This document shows, piece after piece, positions 55,501 through 63,664 of a DNA stretch of 64,000 bases. Under the pieces are notes generated by a model. That model was not told the origin of the DNA, searched no databases, and worked only from the letters and a program-made list of their open reading frames with translations. The stretch comes from Astropecten irregularis. Lineage: Eukaryota; Echinodermata; Asteroidea; Paxillosida; Astropectinidae. The first letter of the stretch is position 1, and every line of letters begins with the position of its first letter. The stretch covers positions 7,485,217-7,549,216 of the forward strand of contig OZ020246.1 in NCBI GenBank assembly GCA_963971285.1, given 5' to 3'. A program made the translations under genes and the position numbers.

Positions 55501-58500
55501 AATTGAAAATGTTGGGGAACAAATTTACTGAGAGTTTTGTAATGATGAGACAGAGATGAAAAATATAACAGACACAAAGAGACTCACATCCATGTCGGAT
55601 CCAGCATTTTCATCAGAGTCAGATCCTGACTCGAAGTCTTCGTGCTGAGAGTAGAAGGTCTCCGCAGCATCTGCGTCATCAGGAATGGCCTCTGCTATCC
55701 TGGTCAGTACCTTGGTGGGTGATTCCGGTTGCTTAGGTTGACCCTTCCTGGGTGAACCAGAAGAAGGAGCCTTGGTCGTGGGTGAGGAGGGTGATTTGAC
55801 AGGCTTGACTGCTGGCGACTTCAGTGGGGATGGCTTCCCACCTTTGGTTGCACGGCTCTGTACTGATTTAGCCTGTTCATGGTTGAGAAATAACAAGAAT
55901 AGTTTTCAATGCAAGTGGTGATATTATATACCTCCCTGCAGAATGACCTCCTGGCTATTTCCATCAGGAGCCTTAATAAATCTAGAATACACCGATCCAT
56001 TAAAGGCATTGCATACGTTTGGTAATGACTCTGAAAATTTATGGCAATAAAAACTTACTTGGTGAGAAGTACAGCTGCTTTGGATAGTATAATGCATATT
56101 GAGAAACGTTCAATTCGAAGTACCGCGGTTATGGAAAAATATGTCACTTTTTATCTCCAAAAATTATGAATCTGAGAAGCGTTATGGCCGTAACGCTTCT
56201 CAGCTATTGACTTACTGTTATCTGGCGTGAAATAACCGCTCTAGTTTGTCGCCAAAATCTCACAAACGCTACCACCTTTTGAATTGAAACTTTCACAGGT
56301 TAGTTTTATGGTATATATATACAATTATATTGGTTTGAAACAAACAATAGGCTCAAATTACCAAACGTATGCAATCCCTTTAAAGGTAATATCATACTTT
56401 GGTTTTTGTCAAAGAAATACAGATTCATGGACAAAAAAATCAAGGACGATACAGTAATAGTCATCTGTGAAAATTTCAGTCCCATACAGTGTCAACTTTT
56501 TGAGAAAACAGTGAAAAACGGCCACAGTATTTTCTTAAGTCTTTTCTCTTGTATTTTTGATCTTTTAAAAGATCAAAAAGATTTTCGGTCGTTGTTTTAT
56601 TAATTTCTGGATAAATACACCATTTCAGGCGGAAACATTTTAACAGTAGGTTTCTACCAGCATCATCTTCATACCCTGTAAGTTATACGTGAATCTGTGA
56701 ACATTTCTGTTTTGGTCTCTTACCAAAGTATGATACTACCTTTAAGCCCTGCCCCATTTGTTTCTGACCAATCACAGTCGTGGTTTATGTCCGACACGCG
56801 TTCACTAAAGTCTGACAAATGTAGGCGTGCGTACATACGCGCAACAGGAACATACAGTGTGACATTGGAGAGGAACACGTGTTCATTGCCCACATGTGCA
56901 GTGGGAGGGGCTTACTGGATCGGTCTATTGAAACAGCTGGAGGTACTAGAATTAAGTTCAAACTTAAGTTGAAAGAGGGTTCAAATAAAGGCCAGATCCA
57001 ATTCAATGACTATTCTTACAAGTGGGCCTCAAATTTCAATGATTTTAGGGCACTGCCATTTTGGCCCCAAGAAAGTGGAAATTTTAGGGGCACTGCTGCC
57101 AAACCCAGAGGCAAAGAGGCCATTTTTTTAATGAAGGAAAGGCACCGAGGCCAAACACTGTTTTGGAGCCTACAAGTACAAAATAATGAAGAATCGCCTT
57201 AAAACCCCTGTGAAATGACAGGGACAGATATGGAGAGGGGAATCACCTCATTTCATATTTCCTTCCTCCATGGGTACAAGCATGCCGCTTTAGTGGCGTA
57301 ATTATATTAAACGGCCAACCCTCGATCGAAAACTTGATACCTCGAATGACCATATCGGCACACGGCCAATTTTGGCAAATTTTGGCCGCGGACAAAGTGG
57401 GCACTGCGGCCAAATATAAGGGCACCGGCGGCCATGGCCTTGGTGAAATTTGAGGCCTGTTAGTCTGCAATAAAGTATGAGGTACACTAAGAAATGGTGT
57501 TACCAGATAGTATGTGCAACTCAGCCTATTTGCCTCATTCCCAATCCAATTCTAAATGGGAGTCTCTACTATGTATGTACTTGCCTGTGCTGTTTTAGCT
57601 TTGGGCTGGGAGCTCTTTGACTGCAAGGGTTTCAGACCTGGCGGAGTGGCAAGAGAAATGTTTGGATCATCAAGATTGATTCCCTTCTTAAGAGGAGTTA
57701 TCGGACGATCGTCACCTGATGATGTGGCTTTCAGGGTTGACATGCCTACAATGAAAACAAGAAATGAAATAAAAGATCAAACAGGGTACTTGGACTTTGA
57801 TTTACCACCGCGAACAGTTTATTTGCCGTAATAAGTGCACACATTGCGGACGATGTACAAATCACCCTTGACCGGAGCAAGATAGGACTCATATCTTGAC
57901 GTAACTTTCGCACGTCGGCATTAATTCTTCCCAGTAGATACACATGGCATGTAGATATAAAACTGAAATATTAATTTCTACAAGCTAGCTGCCAGCTAGA
58001 TGACAAGAAAATGGAGTCGCCGAATTCAAAAGGCGCAGTAGGCCCTACTATCTCGAGAAAATACTGACGGTGCCAAACACGAACTTGGCCTACGTCACAT
58101 GACTATATAGCAAGCAAAGCGGAAGAAGAATTGGCCCATGCAGAAACCCTAATCTCGGTGCCCAAATCTGTCAAATCTTACACATTTTAAGTATTGAACG
58201 AGAAACCTATACGTACACGTACAATTTTTCAAGGCACGTTTGCCCGCTGATGTTGATGACATGTGCTATATGCAAGGAAACGGGGAACCGTGCAATTATT
58301 TTTGCGCGCTCACTGTACTATCTGTGTGTACTGGTGACATAATGCAGGAAGCTGTCCTGTTTTACAGCGTGGTCGCGGTACGTTTACCCACGGGAAGTGT
58401 TCCCATTGGACTTTTTTGCGTCCCTGTTAAGTTACCGTGGCTGCGCAGAAGTTTTCCACGACCACTTTTGGCCAGTTAGTTTTACATCACATTCGCGGTA

Positions 58501-61500
58501 AATTTACAGGGACGTAAGTTTACGGTGTGTTCCCGTTGGACTTAATTTTGTCAATTTACATGAAAGTCGCGGTAGTTTAACCAAAATAAGTCCAATGGGA
58601 ACACTGCTTTTGTAAAACTCACCCTCTTCACTGTATGGATTAGGTGATGCAGCTGGCTTGATAGGCCTGTCTTCATAGGAGTGATAGGATCCTGTACAAG
58701 AAAACAATCAATTCTTTCTATAGTTGTCAAATGACAGGATAAATACGGGCGTTTCACAATTTAGAGCGCCACCATGAGGGCAGCAGGGAGAGGCCGATTT
58801 ACGCGGTGCATGATGGGAAATTGTCGACATTGGAGATTTTTCCCCTATACGTTCAATCGTCTTCGCCATTTAACCCACCGTATATCTTTCATCCATATGT
58901 ATTTCTCAATGTTTTCCAGTTTGGATGTGTGTGCTGTGCATCCGAAAGATTGGCAAACATAAACCATTGTGATAACACGTGAAATAAACGCACAAAATGA
59001 CCCAAGAATTAGCAATAACGTTGAACGTATAGGGGAAAAATCTCTGATGTCGACAATTTCCCATCATGCACCGCGTAAATCGGCCTCTCACTGCTGCCCT
59101 CTAGGTGGCGCTCTAAATTGTGAAACGCCCGTATTGGATAAACGACAGCTTTGGCTTGTGTATCCAATTTAAAGTAATAGATATCATTACTGAGACTTTT
59201 GGACATAATTTGGGAAGTAGATACTTTGTAGTCTAAAGTTGAACTACAGTAAAACCCACAAGCTGTATTTTCAGCTTTTTGATAATGGCAACTAAGCTAG
59301 AGATGAAACAGGTTTTGAAACAGCCCATAGTCTCATATGTCTGATCATAAGTAAGGAGAATTTGCACCAAAGTAGATAGTCATGGCTCTTACCTTCTTTT
59401 GTATATTGTGTGGGAGACGTGGCTTGCTTGATGGGTCTATCATCATAAGAAGAGTAGGTTACTGGACAATAACAAAACACAAGTAATCAAAATTAACCAC
59501 AAAGAATGTTTAAGTTCTCCCAAACCATAAGAGTGCTTTAACTACACATTCTTGTATGGAGATATTGCAGTACATACCTTCTCTCACAGTTCCCATGTCT
59601 TCTCGTTCCCAGTTGCTGCCTGAATCTCCCAAACCTCCCTCATCATCGTAGTACATGTCTGGTGATGCGCCTGGCAGACGACCACGGAATGACCCTTCAC
59701 CGTACCCTTGAGGTTCATAAACCATGGAACGATGTTGCTGCAAAGAGAACAGTTTTGCCAATTTAATCTTTCAGTACAAAATTGCTTTACACACAGTTGG
59801 CCTCCATATCCCACATATTATGGGTACTCAACCCAATAGCCCATTTCAGTATCATAAAACACACAGTTGCCCTCCATATCCCAAATGCTTTGAGTAAACA
59901 TCCACATACTTTCAGAACCATTTATGTTTATACACAGATATGGCTTCCGTATCCCATTCACTTAGATTTATACATCTATACAGCCCCTTCACCAGTGTTG
60001 GAGTTGAATCCACAACCTCCGAGGCCAAGACCAAGGCTGAGTCCTGGATCTACAAGGCCAAGACCAAGGCCGAGTCCTGGATCTATGAGGCCAAGACCAA
60101 GGCCGAGTCCTGGATCTACAAGGCCAAGACCAAGGCCGAGTCCTGGATCTATGAGGCCAAGACCAAGGCTGAGTCCTGGATCTATGAGGCCAAGACCAAG
60201 GCCGAGTCCTGGATCTATGAGGCCAAGACCAAGGCCGAGTCCTGGATCTATGAGGCCAAGACCAAGGCCGAGTCCTGGATCTATGAGGCCAAGACCAAGG
60301 CAGAGTCCTGGATCTATGAGGCCAAGACCAAGGCCGAGTCCTGGATCTATGAGGCCAAGGCCAAGGCGGAGTCACGATCATTCGAGGCCAAGGCCTCAGT
60401 GTCCGAGGCCAAGGCCGGTTGTTTAGTGCACACACAATACATGTAATTTTTTTTTTTACTCGGAAATCATCAGATTTTCATATAAACTTATTGCTCCAAC
60501 CCCAAAACTTTGTTTGTGTTACATACAGTCTAGTGCAACGATTCGCGTTTGAATATTTGGAGAGTCCAGACTCAACAAACACACATGGCAACATGGTGTG
60601 TATGATCCATGCAGATCAATGGGTATCACGTAGGGTCTGCTATTAACATGACCTATACAGGGTGGAGATTCAACTGCAAAAACCTAAAATAAGTGTTGGG
60701 AAATTTGAGTCTAAACTGGCGGCCTTGAACCGGCCTCGGCCCATTTTCCGAGGCCAGGAGGTGCCGAGGCCAAGGCCAAGACCGGGTCATCAGACAGCAA
60801 GGCCGAGGCCGAGATCCAAAACCGGCCTCGAGGCCAAGGCCATCCTCGAGACCGCCAACACTTCCCTTCACACATAATTGGCTCCCATATACCACCCTTT
60901 CAATCCAATCCCATATCCTAGACTGCCAAGACCTAGTAGTACTTACCTCTCCTCTACCCCCCTGCCAAGCCGGCCTGTTGAAGGTTCCCATAGTACCTTT
61001 CAGCACCTCTTTCCTCTGAATGTTCTGGGCCAAGTTGTTTCTTGCGTGAGCGCTGCCAACCAAAAACAGAGGCACAAAATAAAGATTTGAACAGTTACAA
61101 AAACCAGATCCAGGAATACACCGATCCAGTAAGCCACGCCCCTTGACAAATTAACCAATCACAACACGTCATTTAAGGTCCGACAAACTGCCGCCATTTT
61201 GTCCATTAAAATGTTTTAAATTTTGTATTCTTTACTGCTCACTTTTTGTTGAGTTTACTTTTGTTTCGCAAATACACAGCGATTCTTTTACAAACCCGAG
61301 ATTTTTTCTTAACTATGGTCAAGTGGTGTTTATATTTTCATTATATTTCTGACTCTCAATACCCTGGCTGAGAGGAAATATATATTTTTGGAGTTTTGCG
61401 AAATCAAAGTCCAACAGAGATATGTGCTTTCGGTGGTTGAGAGTGTGCGATGCTTCGTGTGTGGCCGATCGTGACGCGTTATGTGTGTGCGCGTGTGCAT

Positions 61501-62929
61501 TGTTGCTTGGCTGTTGCTATGGTGGGCGTGGCCTACTGGATCGGTGTATTGGACTGAAATACAAAGATTATTCAGAAAAATCATACCACTATAAAAACAC
61601 ACAAAGAAAAATGTGCGCAGATTTGTGATGTACAATGTATCGTTATACGTCATTATAATGCATGTGTAAACATCGCATAACAAAACTGCGTAGATATTTG
61701 TGAATTTGTGATGTATACAATGTATCAAACATCACAAATATGTGGGAAGATATTTCTGATGTTCGATGTTCCTCCTGCGCCACCTTTCATTGAAGTCTTG
61801 CGCATGATATTCATAGATAATTTCACACTGTGTATAATGTAATGCGTGTCCCAAGTGTCATGTGTCATGGCGACCACTGCATCTCGCAATGAGTACGAAA
61901 CCACACTTTAAAACATTATTCCCGACATGCCTGACTGACCTGATGACCTGTGCCTTCTCGTCGGCCATTTGCATCTTCCGAAGTCTCATCTGCTCCTTCG
62001 GGGTCAGTTTCTTGTTCTGTCCCTGGAGGGAGGGGCTCTGCATCCGTTGCTGGTGGTGCACAGGTCCTGATGATGGAGGTACCTCTCGAAGAGACACATC
62101 GTGAAGGTCTTCAAGGTGGGTCTTCTCTCTCAGAAGAGTGGCTAGTTCCTGAGTGTCTCGCTCGATGAATTCCCGCGACTCTTCTCTCTGTTCTTTCATC
62201 TCCACGATGCGCTTTTTCATCTTCTGCTCAAAGAAAGAAAAATTAAAAATAAATGGCCAAAGACACTCAGCTTATTCTTTTTTATGGGTACGTTCAGACA
62301 GCGTTTGAAATTCGCTAAAATCACTGTTTTAACCCTATCGGTTTCAGCAAATTGTGTCTGTACGCTCTAAAACGGTTTTATGTTTAAAACTGATCGGTTT
62401 TATCCGCCGCTAAAACACCAAAGTTAAAACTGCTCTTTTAAAAGATCAAAAATAAACGAGAAAAGACTTAAGAAATACTGTGGCTGTTTTTCACTGTTTT
62501 ATCAAAAAGTGGGCACCGTATGGGACTGACATTTTCACAGATGACTTTAACTCTATCTGTCTTGATATTTTTGCCCATGAATCTGTATTTCTTTGATAAA
62601 AACCAAAGTATGATACTACCTTTAATAACAACATCTTAAATGATCCTTGGGATAAAGCAGTATGTGAGTGGTTTCGTGGCTTCAAACTGCCAAAGATTAT
62701 TGACTAGTAGAGACACCACCAACATAGGGCTGGGTAGCTCAGTTGGTATTGGTAAGAACGCGGGTACAGTATTCTGGCAGTCACTGGTTCGAATCCTGCT
62801 CCAGTCAAAATGTCTTTGTTAACTTTTCAATCATATGAATTATGACCTACCTCCATATGTCTCAATACATATGGTAGTTTGGTGACCTCAGTGGCTGACG
62901 GTCTTTTGGCTGGATCTCGGTTCAGCATT
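52316..62929 (-). CDS. NEK11: NEK11 homologue, kinase end plus complete C-terminal tail (11 exons; 5' part right of window)
   Basis: Minus-strand coding segments are 62851-62929, 61940-62223, 60947-61052, 59578-59737, 59393-59461, 58623-58691, 57585-57745, 55588-55872, 55031-55088, 53507-53588 and 52316-52529. Phases agree throughout, giving 521 complete residues. Evidence for NEK11 rather than another NEK is threefold. The kinase end LNRDPAKRPSATEV is followed by the family's TPKEQMRLRKMQ..ADEKA coiled-coil string. There is an acidic IPDDADAAETFY segment. The terminal region SPFSPAMRETKIRNLR, FKSAYAFLKQAR and NPSDCFLIDQLLFLEEQ is collinear with the vertebrate C-terminus. The tail is longer than in vertebrates, with a Tyr/Pro repeat block and a Ser/Pro/Lys-rich region. 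NEK11 is a Ser/Thr kinase of the S-phase and DNA-damage checkpoint in mammals; that role is inferred here. Confidence 0.92.
52600..52870 (+). mobile_element. tRNA-type SINE, family S1, in the last NEK11 intron
   Basis: Begins GGTCAGGTTAGAGTATAGCG, has a B-box-like GGTTCAAGTCC at about 52651, then a body shared with the other two copies, and ends GAAATAAATGAATAA. A polymerase III promoter and A-rich tail are typical of SINEs. Confidence 0.72.
52963..53335 (+). repeat. Dispersed repeat R1, copy 2
   Basis: See the 9483 copy for shared words. This one ends with (GAA)n at about 53311-53330 followed by A-rich sequence, and lies in the last NEK11 intron in antisense to the gene. Confidence 0.7.
53507..53588 (-). 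CDS. NEK11: NEK11 short exon with weak donor
   Basis: Two nt, 26 codons and two nt encode NTLSPFSPAMRETKIRNLR, collinear with the vertebrate MSPGPP...ARTKMKRMR segment. It was found because the flanking exons disagree in phase unless this exon is present. Acceptor is CTCAACAG; the donor AAC|GTATCC is a poor match to consensus. Confidence 0.8.
53661..54245. mobile_element. hAT-like foldback, GAGACC words, right end lost
   Basis: Begins CAGTGTTGTAATCGAAACC. The array of GACCAAGACCGAGACC-type words is at 54138-54245. No matching CAACACTG end was found. Confidence 0.6.
55031..55088 (-). CDS. NEK11: NEK11 short exon
   Basis: 19 codons plus 1 nt: DEYDALMECMQSALDTDSG. It matches the vertebrate segment with a D-I/Y-x-A-L-x-x-C core upstream of the C-terminal domain. 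Acceptor is TGCTTACAG and donor is GGAG|GTAAGA. Confidence 0.85.
55150..55360. mobile_element. MITE family M3, ends lost
   Basis: TTGCTTAGCACAAAAATGGC to GTGCTAAGCAGC matches the body of the 32465 copy. The GGGCCAATTTC termini are missing. It lies 60 bp from a NEK11 exon acceptor. Confidence 0.75.
55588..55872 (-). CDS. NEK11: NEK11 exon, Ser/Pro/Lys-rich then acidic
   Basis: 95 codons in phase 0-0. The first half has repeated SP-K/R motifs (SPLKSP, VKSP, SPRK, SPTK), candidate proline-directed phosphorylation sites. The second half, IPDDADAAETFYSQHEDFES followed by GSDSDEN, aligns with the acidic region of vertebrate NEK11. Acceptor is CATGAACAG and donor is GAT|GTGAGT. Confidence 0.88.
55999..56381. 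mobile_element. MITE with TTAAAGGCATTGCATACG ends
   Basis: Left AAAGGCATTGCATACGTTTG GTAAT and right ATTACCAAACGTATGCAATC CCTTT. Central CGTTATGGCCGTAACG palindrome. Confidence 0.8.
56380..56745 (-). mobile_element. TTAA MITE (M1) in nested cluster, NEK11 intron
   Basis: Full length with TTAA at both ends. It abuts a second MITE (55999-56381), and both sit within an older element (55986-56929). Confidence 0.87.
57585..57745 (-). CDS. NEK11: NEK11 exon with GC donor
   Basis: Two nt plus 53 codons encode SGDDRPITPLKKGINLDDP and a Lys/Gln/Pro-rich tail ending AKTAQ. The only donor that keeps the downstream frame and fits consensus is CAG|GCAAGT at 57584-57583, a GC-AG intron. The nearest GT (3 nt further) would place TAA in frame. 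Confidence 0.82.
58395..58606. mobile_element. Foldback with AGTGTTCCCATTGGACTT ends, NEK11 intron
   Basis: Left AGTGTTCCCATTGGACTT and right AAGTCCAATGGGAACACT. The interior repeats TTACCGTGGCTGCG, CGCGGTAAATTTACAGGG and a second TTCCCGTTGGACTTA, the stutter pattern seen in other elements. Confidence 0.78.
58623..58691 (-). CDS. NEK11: NEK11 repeat exon copy 2 (69 bp)
   Basis: This phase 1-1 exon has 22 whole codons encoding SYHSYEDRPIKPAASPNPYS plus EE. It has the same length and phase as 59393-59461 and shares the [YS]-[DE]-D-R-P-I-K core. Donor is GAGG|GTGAGT and acceptor is TCTTGTACAG. The next exon also begins near a GDDRPITP string, suggesting a third, diverged unit. Confidence 0.86.
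58743..59134. mobile_element. Foldback, ~115-bp arms, between the duplicated NEK11 exons
   Basis: Left ATACGGGCGTTTCACAATTT AGAGCGCC through CGGTGCATGATGGGAAATTG TCGAC to TATACGTTCAA is mirrored on the right with few mismatches. The loop is ~160 bp. Confidence 0.85.
59393..59461 (-). CDS. NEK11: NEK11 repeat exon copy 1 (69 bp)
   Basis: This phase 1-1 exon has 22 whole codons encoding TYSSYDDRPIKQATSPTQYT plus KE. It is a paralogue of the next downstream exon, with the same length, same phase and 13 of 22 residues identical. Acceptor is TATTGTCCAG and donor is GAAG|GTAAGA. Confidence 0.86.
59578..59737 (-). CDS. NEK11: NEK11 exon, Tyr/Gly-rich acidic segment
   Basis: 53 codons plus 1 nt encode QHRSMVYEPQGYGEG, then MYYDDEGGLGDSGSNWERED. 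Acceptor is CTCTTTGCAG and donor is GAAG|GTATGT. I recognise no domain; the segment is probably disordered and is not conserved in the vertebrate protein as I recall it. Confidence 0.85.
59993..60863. mobile_element. hAT-like foldback, GAGGCC words, intact 8-bp target duplication
   Basis: Ends CAGTGTTGG and CCAACACTT. Flanked on both sides by CCCTTCAC (59985-59992 and 60864-60871). The left arm is a 33-bp tandem array; the right arm (60725-60850) uses the same GAGGCCAAGG words. Located between two NEK11 exons. Confidence 0.85.
60030..60360 (+). repeat. 33-bp minisatellite, ~10 units
   Basis: Unit AAGGCCGAGTCCTGGATCTA plus TGAGGCCAAGACC. The first units alternate TACAAG and TATGAG, hinting at an older 66-bp unit. 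Because 33 is a multiple of 3 the array stays open in several frames, but it is not a gene. Confidence 0.9.
60947..61052 (-). CDS. NEK11: NEK11 exon, basic linker
   Basis: One nt plus 35 codons encode AHARNNLAQNIQRKEV, then a Gly-rich stretch (NRPAWQGGRGE). Acceptor is TTGGTTGGCAG and donor is GAG|GTAAGT. The phase-2 entry completes a serine codon with the preceding exon. Confidence 0.87.
61115..61550. mobile_element. Element E1, uninterrupted copy, NEK11 intron
   Basis: Left AATACACCGATCCAGTAAGC CACGCCC and right GGGCGTGGCCTACTGGATCG GTGTATT. 436 bp, no coding region. Confidence 0.82.
61940..62223 (-). CDS. NEK11: NEK11 exon: post-kinase coiled coil
   Basis: This exon carries 94 codons plus 2 nt. 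It is highly charged (KKRIVEMKEQREESREFIE) and predicted to form a coiled coil. It ends with LTPKEQMRLRKMQMADEKA, the strongest NEK11-specific match. Donor is AG|GTCAGT; an in-phase-altering alternative GT lies 8 nt upstream but is weaker. Confidence 0.9.
62433..62625 (+). mobile_element. TTAA MITE (M1) half copy
   Basis: Begins at the central palindrome (CTTTTAAAAGATC) and runs to TTAA at the 3' end. It follows a separate AT-rich repeat, TTTTAAAAC words at 62285-62432. Confidence 0.8.
62727..62808 (+). repeat. tRNA-like SINE, family S2, single copy
   Basis: GGCTGGGTAGCTCAGTTGG, GTATTCTGGCAGTCACTGG, GTTCGAATCCTGCTCCAGTC, then TGTCTTTGTTAACTTTTCAA. It has an insertion of about 10 bp after the A box. 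It lies between two NEK11 exons in antisense. Confidence 0.65.
62851..62929 (-). CDS. NEK11: NEK11 exon: end of kinase domain
   Basis: One nucleotide completes a split codon, followed by 26 codons. MLNRDPAKRPSATEVTKLPY is kinase subdomain XI with the invariant arginine of the RPS motif. Acceptor is TTTGTTTCAG and donor is GAG|GTAGGT. No preceding kinase exon was found between 62930 and 64000. Confidence 0.9.
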
Positions 62930-63014
62930 CTGAAACAAATTAAGACAAACTGTGACATCAGCCCTGTCATCAAGTCAGTACAGACAATTCCATACTTGCT
63001 ACCACCAGGCTGAT

Positions 63015-63372
63015 TTAAGGTAGTATCATACTTTGGTAAGAGACCAAAACAGAAATGTCCACAGACTTACGTATAACTTACAGGGTATGAAGATGGTGGC
63101 GGTAGAAAAATACCATTAAGAAATGTTCGCCTGAAATGGTGTATTTATCCAGAAATTAGTAAAACAATGACCGAAAATCTTTTTGATCTTTTAAAAGATC
63201 AAAAATAAAAGAGAAAAGACTTAAGAAATACTGTGGCAATTTTTCACTGTTTTCTCAAAAAGTGGCCACCGTATGGGACTGAAATTTTCACAGATGACTG
63301 TTACTATATCTCTTTTGATATTTTTGTATCTGTATTTCTTTGACAAAAATCTAAGTATGATATTACCTTTAA
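63015..63372 (+). mobile_element. TTAA MITE (M1), full length
   Basis: TTAA-flanked with the central palindrome intact. It lies upstream of the most 5' NEK11 exon seen here. Confidence 0.86.
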
Positions 63373-63532
63373 TGGACACAAGTCTGCCTGTAGAAATCGC
63401 AATCTACAGGAAACTACAGAGTACTAAGACTTTGAAAGATTTAGGAAATCCCTCACCAAAATGCTAAGATAGTTTGAGTTAAGGTACTAATTGTATAAAG
63501 CTACTCACAGTTCAGTATGCTAAAAATATATC

Positions 63533-63664
63533 AATAGCGCTCCGCACTTGCACTAAAAATAGCACCCAATCTCCGACAAACATTGCAACCATGCAAACGT
63601 GTGTGAGACAATGTTTGTCTGACATCCCGGGGATTTTGTGACGTCATTAGTGCGGAGCGCTATT
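63533..63664. mobile_element. MITE family M2, short
   Basis: Ends as above. The CACGTACAC-rich middle is deleted. Confidence 0.85.

Larger units (their letters stand above)
55986..56929. mobile_element. Element E1 (AATACACCGATCCA ends), with two nested MITEs
   Basis: Left AATACACCGATCCA and right TGGATCGGTCTATT; interior CCAATCACAG and GGGGCTTAC words match the uninterrupted copy at 61115-61550. The nested insertions are 55999-56381 and 56380-56745. Confidence 0.8.

Noticed and set aside
59782-60446. Long open frames on both strands over the 33-bp array
   Set aside because: The frames stay open only because the unit length is a multiple of three. All frames are open, the sequence lies inside a hAT-like element in an intron, and there are no splice or homology signals.
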